Origin: Microbacterium ureisolvens
Lineage (GTDB): Bacteria; Actinomycetota; Actinomycetes; Actinomycetales; Microbacteriaceae
NCBI RefSeq assembly: GCF_015278315.1
Contig: NZ_JADIJE010000002.1
Span: 62,001 to 126,000 of the forward strand
Direction: 5' to 3'
Length of the DNA stretch: 64,000 bases
Shown: piece by piece, positions 7,850-15,298 of the stretch
How the letters are laid out: every line of letters starts with the position of its first letter
How positions within the stretch are numbered: position 1 is the stretch's first letter
Translations under genes and position numbers: made by a program
The notes under the pieces: model-generated
The model's input: the letters and a program-made list of their open reading frames with translations, nothing else
Database searches by the model: none
What the model was told of the DNA's origin: nothing

Positions 7850-9349
7850 ATGGGCAAACGAGCCGACAACGACGACGCCGGCCGAACTGCGCTCGAGCGG
7901 GTCGTCGCCGACGTGCAGACGACTCGCTCACGGATCGCGCGTCTGCAGGCGAAAGAGGCGCGACTTCTCACGGATGCCGCCGACATCGTTCGCGCGCGCG
8001 AGCAGGCCCGGCGGGATGCAGGGCGCAAGACGCCCCACGATCTGCCGCTTCGTGAGATCTCCGCAGAGCTCGGCGCGGCCATGCGGCTGAGCGACCGCAC
8101 CGTCCAGGCGCGCATGTCGGCGGCGAGCACGCTGCGTGAGTCGTTCGCCGCGACGCTCGCGCAGCTGCGCGAAGGGCGCATCGATCTTGCCCACGCTTCG
8201 GCCATCGTCGATGCCGGAGCTTCGATCGGCGATCCCACGATGCGCGAGCAGTACGAGCGCATCATGCTGGAGGCGGCCGGGTTCGAGACTCCGCCCCGGC
8301 TTCGAGCCATCGCTAGAGTCGTTGCGGCGCGCATCGACCCCGATCTGGCGGAGGAGCTTCGGAGCCGAGCCGTCGGGCTGCGTCGCATCCGGCTGATCGA
8401 TCTCGAAGACGGTATGGCGCGGCTGCTCGCCGACCTCCCCGCCGTTCTGGCGCACGCGATCTTCGACCGACTCACTCGAATGGCTGAGAAGGAGCGTGAC
8501 GCCGAACGGGCCGTGGTTGTGAGCGACGGCGAGGAACGGGAATCGACGGCCCTCCAGGTGGTCGGCGACGCTGAGCCGTCTCGCCCCGCGGTACCGATTG
8601 AGGGCGAGCGAGAGGGTCCGTCGCTGATCATTCTCGAAGCCGGCGTCGCGGAGTCGTCTCGCCCTGGTGAGCGATCCGCGGGTGATCGACAAGCGCCGCG
8701 GCTGACCACCCGGCCACGATCTGAGGAGCGAGCGCTGGACGAGCTCCGCGCCGACATCTTCGCGGATCTGGTGCTCACCGGCGCGCCGACAGGTCACGGC
8801 GACGTACTGGCTTCCATCCGCGCGGAGGTGCAGATCACGGTTCCGGTGCTCACTGCGGCGGGTAAGAGCAACGAGCCTGCGCTGCTCGCCGGTTACGGTC
8901 CGATCGATCGCGCGACAGCCTGCGAACTCGCGGCCGGAGCGCCCGGCTGGGATCGCGTGATGTTCCACCCGCACAGCGGGCTCCCGATGGCGGTCGATCG
9001 CTATCGTCCCACCGCGGCGCTGCGCAGATTCCTCCGCGCCCGCGATCAGCGGTGCCGGTTCCCCGGATGCCCGCACCGGCCGAAGCGCGCAGACATCGAC
9101 CACACGATCGACCGCGCGAAGGGCGGAGCGACCAGCGACGACAATCTCGCTCACATCTGTCGCCGACATCACACCGTCAAGCACGCGACCGCGTGGCGAG
9201 TGCGTCAGCTGGGCGGGGGAGTCCTCGAGTGGATCAGTCCCACGCGGCGCCGCTATGTCGACAAGCCGACGTCGGCCGTGCAGTTCGTCCCATCGAGCGT
9301 CTTCGCGCGACTTCTGGCGGCACCGTACGACGGAGCCGCCCCGTTCTGA
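7850..9349 (+). CDS. DUF222 / HNH endonuclease domain protein (13E12 repeat family)
   Basis: The 499 aa product has an N-terminal DUF222 helical region (about residues 25-330; KTPHDLPLREISAELGAAMR, RIDLAHASAIVDAG). A C-terminal HNH nuclease domain follows (~400-445) with RFPGCPHRPKRADIDHTID, the N/D-rich loop GGATSDDNLAHIC and a final RRHHTVKH. These are the paired cysteines and the histidine/asparagine triad expected of HNH metal-dependent nucleases. ATG 7850 is chosen over GTG 7826 because GGGAG sits 5 bases before it. The SOS-like box in its promoter fits the damage induction reported for mycobacterial 13E12 genes. The biological role of the family is unresolved. Confidence 0.93.
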   Translation: MGKRADNDDAGRTALERVVADVQTTRSRIARLQAKEARLLTDAADIVRAREQARRDAGRKTPHDLPLREISAELGAAMRLSDRTVQARMSAASTLRESFAATLAQLREGRIDLAHASAIVDAGASIGDPTMREQYERIMLEAAGFETPPRLRAIARVVAARIDPDLAEELRSRAVGLRRIRLIDLEDGMARLLADLPAVLAHAIFDRLTRMAEKERDAERAVVVSDGEERESTALQVVGDAEPSRPAVPIEGEREGPSLIILEAGVAESSRPGERSAGDRQAPRLTTRPRSEERALDELRADIFADLVLTGAPTGHGDVLASIRAEVQITVPVLTAAGKSNEPALLAGYGPIDRATACELAAGAPGWDRVMFHPHSGLPMAVDRYRPTAALRRFLRARDQRCRFPGCPHRPKRADIDHTIDRAKGGATSDDNLAHICRRHHTVKHATAWRVRQLGGGVLEWISPTRRRYVDKPTSAVQFVPSSVFARLLAAPYDGAAPF

Positions 9350-9355
9350 TCCCAG

Positions 9356-9381
9356 GTGCGCCCGCTCCGCTCAAGGCGCAC
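9356..9381 (+). terminator. hairpin after the HNH gene
   Basis: GTGCGCC (9356-9362) pairs perfectly with GGCGCAC (9375-9381) across a 12-base loop, 7 bases after the stop codon. There is no T-run. Confidence 0.45.
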
Positions 9382-9469
9382 TCGCTAGGGTGCCCGGTGC
9401 CGCGAGCCCGAATCAGCCCGACGGCGGGTGCGACCGCCCTCCGCGTCTTCGCGTCCTCCGCACCTTCGG

Positions 9470-9892
9470 TCAGTCGGTGACGGTGTAGCGCACGTCGCCG
9501 GTCTCGCCCGCGAGCACGCGGCGGTAGTCCTCCGCGACGATGTCGCGCAGCACGTCGGCGTCGACCGCCTCGAGATCCTTGATGTAGAGGCAGCTGACGC
9601 CGGTCTCGTGCGGCCCCAGCTTCGACAGCAGCTCCCCGTGCGCCTCGGTTCGCAGCGTGTACACCGTGGTGGACTCTCGCCGCGGTGCGAACGCGGCGAT
9701 GGGCGCGTCTCCTTCTGTGCCGGACGGAGAGCGGTAGCGGCAGGATCCGAAGCCGACGATCGTGCCCCACAGCTCGGGCTCGCGTCCGGTGACCTCGCGC
9801 AGCAGCTCGATCATGGCGACCGCATCCCGCTGCCGCTTCGCCGGCTTCACGCCGGCGACGAACTCGTCGACGTCGCCTCCGGTCTTGCGCAT
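9470..9892 (-). CDS. DUF1801 domain protein
   Basis: The 140 aa product has the DUF1801 layout (YdhG-like fold). It opens with DVDEFVAGVKPAKRQRDAVAMIELL, continues with ELWGTIVGFGSCRYRSPSG, and ends in a helix bundle (VDADVLRDIVAEDYRRVL). The role of the family is unknown, though members often sit beside DNA-repair or stress genes. ATG 9892 overlaps the stop of the HhH-GPD gene by one base (TGATG), so the two are translationally coupled and presumably act in the same condition. Confidence 0.85.
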   Translation of the reverse strand: MRKTGGDVDEFVAGVKPAKRQRDAVAMIELLREVTGREPELWGTIVGFGSCRYRSPSGTEGDAPIAAFAPRRESTTVYTLRTEAHGELLSKLGPHETGVSCLYIKDLEAVDADVLRDIVAEDYRRVLAGETGDVRYTVTD

Positions 9893-10488
9893 CAGACCCC
9901 GCCCCCTCCGCTCTTCGCCTCGGCCTTCATGGCGCGTTTGTACTCGCGCACCTTCGTCAGCGACTCGGGCGAGACGATGTCGGCGACGCTGCGGAACGAA
10001 CCCTCTTCCCCGTACGCGCCGGCGGCCTCGCGCCAGCCCTCGCCGGCGTAGCCGTACTGCTTGCCCAGCAGCGCGAGGAAGATCTTCGCCTTCTGCTCGC
10101 CGAACCCCGGCAGCGCCTTGAGGCGCTTCAGCACCGTCGCGCCGTCCGGAGCTTCGCCGGACGCCCCCGGCCGGGTCCAGATGGCCGACGCGTCGCCGCC
10201 CCAGTCCTGATCGACCGCGGCGCACAGCGCCTGCACGCGGGCCGCCATCGAGCCCGGGAACCGGTGCACGGCGGGCGTCGCCTTGAACAGCTCGGTGAAC
10301 GCCTCCGGGTCGAACGTCGACAGGGCCGCAGCATCCAGCGTCCCCGCCCGCTCCGAGATCTTGAGCGGTCCGGCGAACGCCGTCTCCATCGCGACCTGCT
10401 GGTCGAGGAGCATCCCGATGAGGAGCGCGAGCGGGTCGTCGGTCAGCAGCTGATCGGCGGCGGCGTCGCCCGTGATGTGGAGCGTCAT
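9892..10488 (-). CDS. HhH-GPD family base-excision DNA repair protein
   Basis: The 198 aa product is a helix-hairpin-helix/GPD glycosylase-fold protein. It opens with DDPLALLIGMLLDQQVAME (the conserved 'LLDQQ' helix) and carries the hairpin LKALPGFGEQKAKIFLALLGKQYG with the GPD-type catalytic region following. The catalytic Asp that normally ends the LPGVGRKTA...D hairpin is not obvious: after FGEQKAKIFLAL comes GKQYG, so activity may differ from MutY/Nth enzymes. The start at ATG 10488 is set by family length; an upstream open frame is rich in Pro/Arg and not credible. It is coupled to the DUF1801 gene and divergent from the hemG-type gene. Confidence 0.85.
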   Translation of the reverse strand: MTLHITGDAAADQLLTDDPLALLIGMLLDQQVAMETAFAGPLKISERAGTLDAAALSTFDPEAFTELFKATPAVHRFPGSMAARVQALCAAVDQDWGGDASAIWTRPGASGEAPDGATVLKRLKALPGFGEQKAKIFLALLGKQYGYAGEGWREAAGAYGEEGSFRSVADIVSPESLTKVREYKRAMKAEAKSGGGGV

Positions 10489-10550
10489 GGCCCCAGTCTC
10501 CCACCGTCCGTCCCGCGGCGGCACGGAGGGCGGATGGGAGGATGGATGCC

Positions 10551-12089
10551 GTGACCGACGCGGCTGAACCCCTCCAGGACCTCGTCGACCACGCCCGTCA
10601 CACGCGCGTGGTCGTGATCGGCGGCGGCATCGCCGGACTCGTCGCCGCCTGGGAGTGCGCGAAGGTCGGCATGGCGGTGACGGTGGTGGAGGCATCCGCT
10701 CGCCTCGGCGGCACGATCGCGTCGACTCAGCTGGGCGGCCGAGCGGTCGAGGTCGGCGCGACCTGCTGGTCCACGCGCGGCGGAGCGGTGCGGCGGCTGG
10801 TGGACGAGGTGCTGCCGGATGCCGCGATCGTGCGTCCGCGCGACGACAGCGACTGGATCGGGGGCCTCGCCAAGGGGGCTGCGGCGCCCCTGCCGGTCGA
10901 GCAGGTGCTGGGCATCCCCGCGAATCCGTGGGACGAGAGCGTCCGCCGGATCATCGGCTGGGGCGGCACGTGGCGCGCGTATCTCGATCGACTGCGTCCG
11001 CCGCTCACCATCGGCACTCAGCGCAGTCTCGGCCGACTCGTGCGCGGACGCATGGGCGACAAGGTGCGCGACCGGCTCGTCGCTCCGCTCACGGTGGACC
11101 GCTTCGGTCTTCTTCCCGAAGACGTCGACGTCGAGGTCGCAGCCCCCGGGCTGAGCACCGCGCTGACTCGCACCGGCTGGCTCGGCGGTGCGGTCGCCGA
11201 CGTGCGCGTCGACGGCGGCGGTCCCACGATCGAAGGACTCGAAGGCGGGATGCCGCTCCTCGTCGCCGCTCTTCGTGAGCGGCTCGCCGAGCGCGTGGTC
11301 GAGATCCGCACCGGGGCGCGGGCGACGAGGCTCGCACGCTCGGATGGCGGGTGGATCGTCGAGCTCGACGGGGGAGCGGGCGCGAACGCGGCCGCCGACG
11401 TCGTCCCGGCCGCCGCGGCTGGTGGCGCGGACAGCGAGACGCCCGGCCCGCTGGCGGCCGATGCGCTGGTGATCGCGACCGACGAGGCGGCGGCGCGGAG
11501 TCTGCTCGGCCCGGTGCTCGGAGATCCCGCATTCGCGCAGGCATCTCCGGCGGGCGTCGCCCGCGAGGTCGTCACGCTCCTGGTGGAGGCGCGCGCGCTC
11601 GACGGGGGCCCCCGCGGCGTGCACCTGCACGCCGTGCCGGGTTCCTCGCGGGCGACAGGCCTCGTGCACGAGACGGCCCGCTGGGAGTGGCTCGCCCGCG
11701 ACCTCGGACCCGGCCGCCACCTGCTGCGGGTCGCCTTCGGCGGCTCCAGCCCAAGCGACGGCCCCGCACCGGCGACCGCGGGTCTCAGCGACGCCGAGGC
11801 GGCGAGGATCGCCGCAGCCGAGGCATCCGCTCTCCTCGGAGTCCGGCTCGGCGAAGACCGGGTCATCGACGCGCACTGCGCCTCATACACGCTCGTGCCG
11901 CCCGCGTCGAAGATCGGCCATCGCGAACGGACCGCTGAGGTCCGCACCGCCATCGGCCGGGCGCCGGGCATCGCGGCGGTCGGCGCGTGGCTGTCGGGGA
12001 GCGGGCTCGCGCAGGTGGTCGCCGACGCGCACGAGGAGACAGACCGACTGCGGCGAGCCGTGCTGTGGGGCGGTTCCGCGGCTCGGTGA
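10551..12089 (+). CDS. hemG: protoporphyrinogen/coproporphyrinogen III oxidase
   Basis: This 512 aa FAD enzyme (counting from GTG 10551) oxidises the porphyrinogen ring late in haem synthesis. The Rossmann motif VVIGGGIAGLVAAWECA, followed by the acidic end of strand 2 (VVEASARLGGTIAS), is at the N terminus. The C terminus carries the FAD-closing segment APGIAAVGAWLSGSGLAQVVADAHEETDR. Actinobacterial homologues are named HemY/HemG/CgoX and often prefer coproporphyrinogen III. An ATG at 10542 is in frame, but GGGAGG (10536-10541) is spaced correctly only for GTG 10551. hemD lies 1.4 kb downstream, supporting a haem region. The symbol depends on naming convention. Confidence 0.88.
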   Translation: MTDAAEPLQDLVDHARHTRVVVIGGGIAGLVAAWECAKVGMAVTVVEASARLGGTIASTQLGGRAVEVGATCWSTRGGAVRRLVDEVLPDAAIVRPRDDSDWIGGLAKGAAAPLPVEQVLGIPANPWDESVRRIIGWGGTWRAYLDRLRPPLTIGTQRSLGRLVRGRMGDKVRDRLVAPLTVDRFGLLPEDVDVEVAAPGLSTALTRTGWLGGAVADVRVDGGGPTIEGLEGGMPLLVAALRERLAERVVEIRTGARATRLARSDGGWIVELDGGAGANAAADVVPAAAAGGADSETPGPLAADALVIATDEAAARSLLGPVLGDPAFAQASPAGVAREVVTLLVEARALDGGPRGVHLHAVPGSSRATGLVHETARWEWLARDLGPGRHLLRVAFGGSSPSDGPAPATAGLSDAEAARIAAAEASALLGVRLGEDRVIDAHCASYTLVPPASKIGHRERTAEVRTAIGRAPGIAAVGAWLSGSGLAQVVADAHEETDRLRRAVLWGGSAAR

Positions 12090-12142
12090 GCACGCGGCGG
12101 CGACCGGTGTCAAGGGTGGATGCCGGAATCGGCATACAGGGC

Positions 12143-12148
12143 TAACCT
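12143..12148 (+). promoter_or_regulatory. -10 box of the YtxH/DUF1469 module
   Basis: TAACCT lies 42 bases upstream of ATG 12190, leaving room for the GAGGAGA ribosome binding site. I see no clear -35. Confidence 0.4.
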
Positions 12149-12189
12149 GGGATGGTCGTCAGGGGCAACACCGAGCGTGAGGAGACCTC

Positions 12190-12582
12190 ATGAAGGGCAA
12201 GGCAGGACTCGTCGTCGGGATCGCGATCGGGTACGTGCTCGGCAGTCGTGCCGGCCGCGAGCGCTACGAGCAGATCAAGGCGCAGTGGCTGAAGGTCTGG
12301 AACGCCGAGCCGGTGCAGACGCAGGTCGACAAGGTGAAGGACTTCGCGAAGTCTCAGGCGATGGCTCTGCCGTCGCAGCTGTGGGAGTCGGCCGTCAAGG
12401 TGACGCAGGCCGCGGGATCCAAGGGCACGCCCGGGCAGCGACTCGACGCCGCGATCAAGGTCGGCAAGGACTCGGCCGATGACGTGGAGACGGCGGCGCA
12501 GACCTCGGCCAAGGCGGTGAAGGACGCGGTCGACGACGCGATCGACGACGACGCCTCCCAGAACGGCCGCGGCGGGGCCTGA
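12190..12582 (+). CDS. YtxH-like small membrane-associated protein
   Basis: The 130 aa product opens with one hydrophobic glycine-zipper helix (GLVVGIAIGYVLGSRAGRERY), the hallmark of YtxH-type stress proteins. The rest is a charged, alanine-rich helical region (VDKVKDFAKSQAM, KVGKDSADDVETAAQTSAKAV) ending in an acidic tail. GAGGAGA precedes the ATG. It is the first gene of a three-gene run with a DUF1469 membrane protein and another small membrane protein. By family analogy it belongs to the envelope/general stress response. The exact function is unknown. Confidence 0.8.
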   Translation: MKGKAGLVVGIAIGYVLGSRAGRERYEQIKAQWLKVWNAEPVQTQVDKVKDFAKSQAMALPSQLWESAVKVTQAAGSKGTPGQRLDAAIKVGKDSADDVETAAQTSAKAVKDAVDDAIDDDASQNGRGGA

Positions 12583-12586
12583 CGTC

Positions 12587-12988
12587 ATGACGACTCCTCG
12601 TGGCTTCCGCGACCGCGCGGACGACAGCCTGCTCACCCTGCTGGGTGAGATCCCGGAGTTGGTCCGCAACCTCGTCATCGCGGAGATCGAAGCGGCCAAG
12701 GCCTGGCTCGCCCGCACCGCGAAGGACGGCGGCTGGGGTGCGCTCTGGGTCTTCCTCGCGCTGTTCGTGCTCTTCTGGTCGGTGCCGGCGCTGGGAACCG
12801 TCTTCATCGCCCTGCTGGCACTGTGGATGCCGGTGTGGGCCGCCGCTCTCATCGTCTTCGTCGCTGCGCTGCTGCTCGCGGCGGTGTTCGCGTTCATCGG
12901 CTACCGCCGGTTCCAGAAGATCGGTGAGAGGCAGAACCCCGTGCAGTCGATCGCCCTGGACGTGAAGGAGGTGCGCGATGAGCTCTGA
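12587..12988 (+). CDS. DUF1469 (Actino 'phage holin superfamily III'-like) membrane protein
   Basis: The 133 aa product has two strong transmembrane helices at about residues 48-70 and 76-100 (WGALWVFLALFVLFWSVPAL; WAAALIVFVAALLLAAVFAFIGY). They are preceded by an amphipathic N-terminal helix (SLLTLLGEIPELVRNLVIAEIEAAKAWL). This is the DUF1469/YqjE pattern, annotated by databases as 'phage holin family'. The gene is chromosomal, starts 5 bases after the YtxH-like gene, and overlaps the next gene by 11 bases. No endolysin or phage genes are nearby, so a lytic role is unlikely. Confidence 0.85.
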   Translation: MTTPRGFRDRADDSLLTLLGEIPELVRNLVIAEIEAAKAWLARTAKDGGWGALWVFLALFVLFWSVPALGTVFIALLALWMPVWAAALIVFVAALLLAAVFAFIGYRRFQKIGERQNPVQSIALDVKEVRDEL

Positions 12989-13277
12989 CGCGCCCGTGCC
13001 GCTGTCGAAGTCCCGCGTGGTGCTGCCGCGCACCGCCGTCCCCTTCGGCATCGACGACCCCGTCGAGCAGGCGAGGACCGAGCTGAAGGCGGCGCTGGCC
13101 GCCATCGAAGAGAAGGCCAACGTGCCGCGACGCGTCGGCATCGCCGTGGACGACGGAATCGACAAGGCGCGCGCCTTCCAGCGCCGCAATCCTGCGCTGA
13201 CGGCCGTTGCGGTCATCGCGGGCGCCGTCGCCGTGGGCGCTGCCGTGTGGGGCTTCGTCCGTCTCTACACCCGCTGA
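12978..13277 (+). CDS. small single-pass membrane protein (DUF3618-like)
   Basis: The 99 aa product is mostly cytoplasmic, with a charged helix (VEQARTELKAALAAIEEKA) resembling the DUF3618 'R-x-E-L-x-x-T-L-D-A-I-E' pattern. One C-terminal membrane anchor follows (LTAVAVIAGAVAVGAAVWGFVRL). It overlaps the upstream DUF1469 gene by 11 bases, so it is translationally coupled. With the two genes before it, it forms a compact envelope-stress-type module common in actinobacteria. I cannot assign a molecular function. Confidence 0.75.
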   Translation: MSSDAPVPLSKSRVVLPRTAVPFGIDDPVEQARTELKAALAAIEEKANVPRRVGIAVDDGIDKARAFQRRNPALTAVAVIAGAVAVGAAVWGFVRLYTR

Positions 13278-13286
13278 CGGCCCGCC

Positions 13287-13310
13287 CCCGCGCTCTGCAC
13301 AGGGCGCGGG
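13287..13310 (+). terminator. terminator-like hairpin after the three-gene module
   Basis: CCCGCGC (13287-13293) pairs perfectly with GCGCGGG (13304-13310) across a 10-base loop, 9 bases after the stop. There is no T-run, as is common in this GC-rich genome. Confidence 0.5.
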
Positions 13311-13332
13311 TCGCACCCGCTGCGATCAGGGG

Positions 13333-13460
13333 TATGCTCGTGAAGCAAGGCAGTGCAATGGTGCGTATGCTGCCGATCGCGCGAACCCGATTCGAATCGC
13401 GCATCGGCTGCCTCATCGTCTAGGGCGGCCGACTGAGCACCATCGAGAGTCGACCCCCTT
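13333..13460 (+). promoter_or_regulatory. promoter (-10 TATGCT) and structured leader of hemD
   Basis: TATGCT (13333-13338) is a good -10, implying a ~115-base leader before the hemD ATG. The leader contains a perfect 7-base outer stem ATGGTGC (13358-13364) / GCACCAT (13437-13443). An inner stem GCCGAT-c-GCGCGA (13372-13384) / TCGCGCATCGGC (13397-13408) has a single bulged C and the loop acccgattcgaa. The hemD ribosome binding site is weak (CGAGAG, 13444-13449) and lies just 3' of the outer stem. This could be a cis-regulatory RNA, but I recognise no known family. Confidence 0.45.
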
Positions 13461-14306
13461 ATGAACACCGCCGCAGCACAGCAGCAGTCCGTCAAACCAC
13501 TGACCGGCTGGCGCGTCCTCGTGCCCCGCGGCGGACCCTGGGGCGACGGCGTCGCTGCGACCCTCCGCCGCCAGGGCGCCACCCCGGTCATCGCCCCCCT
13601 CATCAACTTCGCGCCCACGAACGATCAAGCGGCGCTGGAAGAGTCCCTCGCCGACCTCGCCGCCGGCAAGTTCGACTGGCTCACCGTGACGAGCGCCACC
13701 ACCGTCGACGTGCTCTACGCGTACCGGGCCGTCGTGCCGGCATCCACCAAGGTGGCCGCCGTCGGCGAGACGACCGCCGCCGCGCTCCTCGCGGTCGGCT
13801 ACCGCGTCGACCTGGTGCCCGAACGCGACAACTCCGCCGCCGGCATGGCCGAGCAGCTCATCGCGCTCGAGCCGCAGGCCCGCGACATCCTCACCCTCCG
13901 CAGCGAGATCGCGAAGCCCGTCCTCACCCGGATGCTCACCGCCGCCGGTCACCGCGTCCGCAGCGTCGTCGCGTACCGCACGGTCGGGGTCCCCGTCACG
14001 GAGCGCATCGCCGAGGACGTGCAGTCCGGCCGCATCAACGCGATCCTCGTGACCAGCGGCTCGGTCGCCCAGCAGGTGCACGAGCAGTTCCCCGACATCC
14101 CCGAGACCACCCTCATCGCCGCGATCGGCCCGCGCACCGCCAAAGATGCGCGCCGTGCCGGCCTCGACGTCGACGTGATCGCCGACGCGCAGACCGTCGA
14201 CGCGCTCATCGACGCCGTGGCGAAGTTCTCGCTGCCGCACGCCGCCGACGAATTCGCCCCCAAGACCGGCGTGCTGCCGCAGCTGCGCGCCGACCGCCGA
14301 GGCTGA
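13461..14306 (+). CDS. hemD: uroporphyrinogen-III synthase
   Basis: The 281 aa product cyclises hydroxymethylbilane to uroporphyrinogen III with D-ring inversion. The two-domain HemD fold is visible. GWRVLVPRGGPWGDGVAATLRRQG opens domain 1, FDWLTVTSATTVDVL is the conserved first hinge strand, and VAAVGETTAAAL matches the 'AVGxxTA' motif. AYRTVGVPVTERIAED and AILVTSGSVAQQV are the mirrored domain-2 elements, and AAIGPRTAKDARRAGLDVDV closes it. It is preceded by a structured leader and followed 7 bases later by cofD, so haem and F420 genes may share a transcript here. The ATG at 13461 has only a weak ribosome binding site. Confidence 0.92.
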   Translation: MNTAAAQQQSVKPLTGWRVLVPRGGPWGDGVAATLRRQGATPVIAPLINFAPTNDQAALEESLADLAAGKFDWLTVTSATTVDVLYAYRAVVPASTKVAAVGETTAAALLAVGYRVDLVPERDNSAAGMAEQLIALEPQARDILTLRSEIAKPVLTRMLTAAGHRVRSVVAYRTVGVPVTERIAEDVQSGRINAILVTSGSVAQQVHEQFPDIPETTLIAAIGPRTAKDARRAGLDVDVIADAQTVDALIDAVAKFSLPHAADEFAPKTGVLPQLRADRRG

Positions 14307-14313
14307 CGCCCAC

Positions 14314-15297
14314 GTGACCGGCACGCCCCGAATCGTCGTGCTCGCGGGCGGAGTCGGCGGCTCCCGCTTCGTCCTCGGCGTCCGCGCCGCCCTCCGCGCC
14401 CGCGGAATCGACGACACCGCCGCCGCGCTGACCGTCGTCGTCAACACCGGAGACGACCTGTGGCTGTCGGGCGTCCGGCTCCAGCCCGACGTCGACTCGA
14501 TCACGTACGCGCTCGCCGGCGTCAACGACACCGAGCGCGGCTGGGGCCGGCAGGGCGACAGCGAGCGCGTCAACCACGAGCTGCAGGAGTGGGGCGCGGG
14601 CTGGCCCTGGTTCACGCTCGGCGACCTCGACCTCGGCACCCATCTCGCGCGCACCGGCTGGCTGGGCGACGGCCTCGCCCCGACGCAGGTGCTGGAGCGG
14701 ATGTCGCTCCGCTGGGACCTCGGGGCCCGGCTGCTGCCGATGACCGACGCCGAGGTCGACACGGTCGTCGTCCTCCAGGACGGATCGCGCCTGCACTTCC
14801 AGGAGTGGTGGACGCGCTACCGCGCCACGCTCGCTCCGGCGCGCTTCGAGAACCCCGGGATCGAGGCGGCGGCGCCCGCGCCCGGAGTGGCCGAGGCGAT
14901 CGCCGAGGCCGACACCGTGCTGATCGCACCCTCGAACCCTGTCGTGTCGATCGGTCCGATCCTCGCCGTGCCGCGCATGCGCGAGGCGCTGCGTGCGACG
15001 GACGCATCGATCGTCGGCGTCTCGCCGATCATCGGCGGCAAGGTCGTGCGAGGCATGGCCGACGTCTGCCTCACCGCCATCGGCGTCGAGACCTCCGCAT
15101 CGGCCGTCGCCGCGCTGTACGGCGCCCGCGAGCGTGAGGGGCTGCTCGACTCCTGGCTGCTCGCCGAGGAGGACGAGGCCGCTGCCGACGAGGTGTCCGG
15201 GCTCGGCATCCGTCCGCTCGTCCGTCCGCTGTGGATGACGGATGCCGCGCGCAGCGCCGCTCTCGGAGCGGCGGCGCTCGACGCCGCCGGAGTGTGA
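14314..15297 (+). CDS. cofD: 2-phospho-L-lactate transferase (coenzyme F420 biosynthesis)
   Basis: The 327 aa product (FbiA in mycobacteria) transfers the phospholactyl/phosphoenolpyruvyl moiety from its GMP/GDP-activated form to the deazaflavin FO, giving (dehydro-)F420-0. Signature segments are VVLAGGVGGSRFVLGVRAAL at the N terminus, VVNTGDDLWLSGVRLQPDVD, WPWFTLGDLDLGTHLARTGWL, and APSNPVVSIGPILAVP. The GTG start lies 7 bases after hemD. The enzyme that supplies its substrate (cofC) and the FO synthase gene (fbiC) are on the opposite strand 1.3-8 kb away. No gamma-glutamyl ligase gene (cofE/fbiB) is in the window. Confidence 0.95.
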   Translation: MTGTPRIVVLAGGVGGSRFVLGVRAALRARGIDDTAAALTVVVNTGDDLWLSGVRLQPDVDSITYALAGVNDTERGWGRQGDSERVNHELQEWGAGWPWFTLGDLDLGTHLARTGWLGDGLAPTQVLERMSLRWDLGARLLPMTDAEVDTVVVLQDGSRLHFQEWWTRYRATLAPARFENPGIEAAAPAPGVAEAIAEADTVLIAPSNPVVSIGPILAVPRMREALRATDASIVGVSPIIGGKVVRGMADVCLTAIGVETSASAVAALYGAREREGLLDSWLLAEEDEAAADEVSGLGIRPLVRPLWMTDAARSAALGAAALDAAGV

Positions 15298-15298
15298 C

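Noticed and set aside
9892..10695. Longer HhH-GPD protein starting near 10695
   Set aside because: The extra N-terminal part is Pro/Arg-rich and overlaps the hemG-type gene; the family start fits ATG 10488.
12587..12988. 'Phage holin' gene as evidence of a prophage
   Set aside because: DUF1469 proteins are chromosomal envelope proteins; there is no integrase, endolysin or structural phage gene nearby.
13405..13430. tRNA-Glu fragment suggested by CATCGTCTAG
   Set aside because: Only about nine bases match the tRNA 5' end, with no anticodon or T-arm in the right places; no attachment site is supported.
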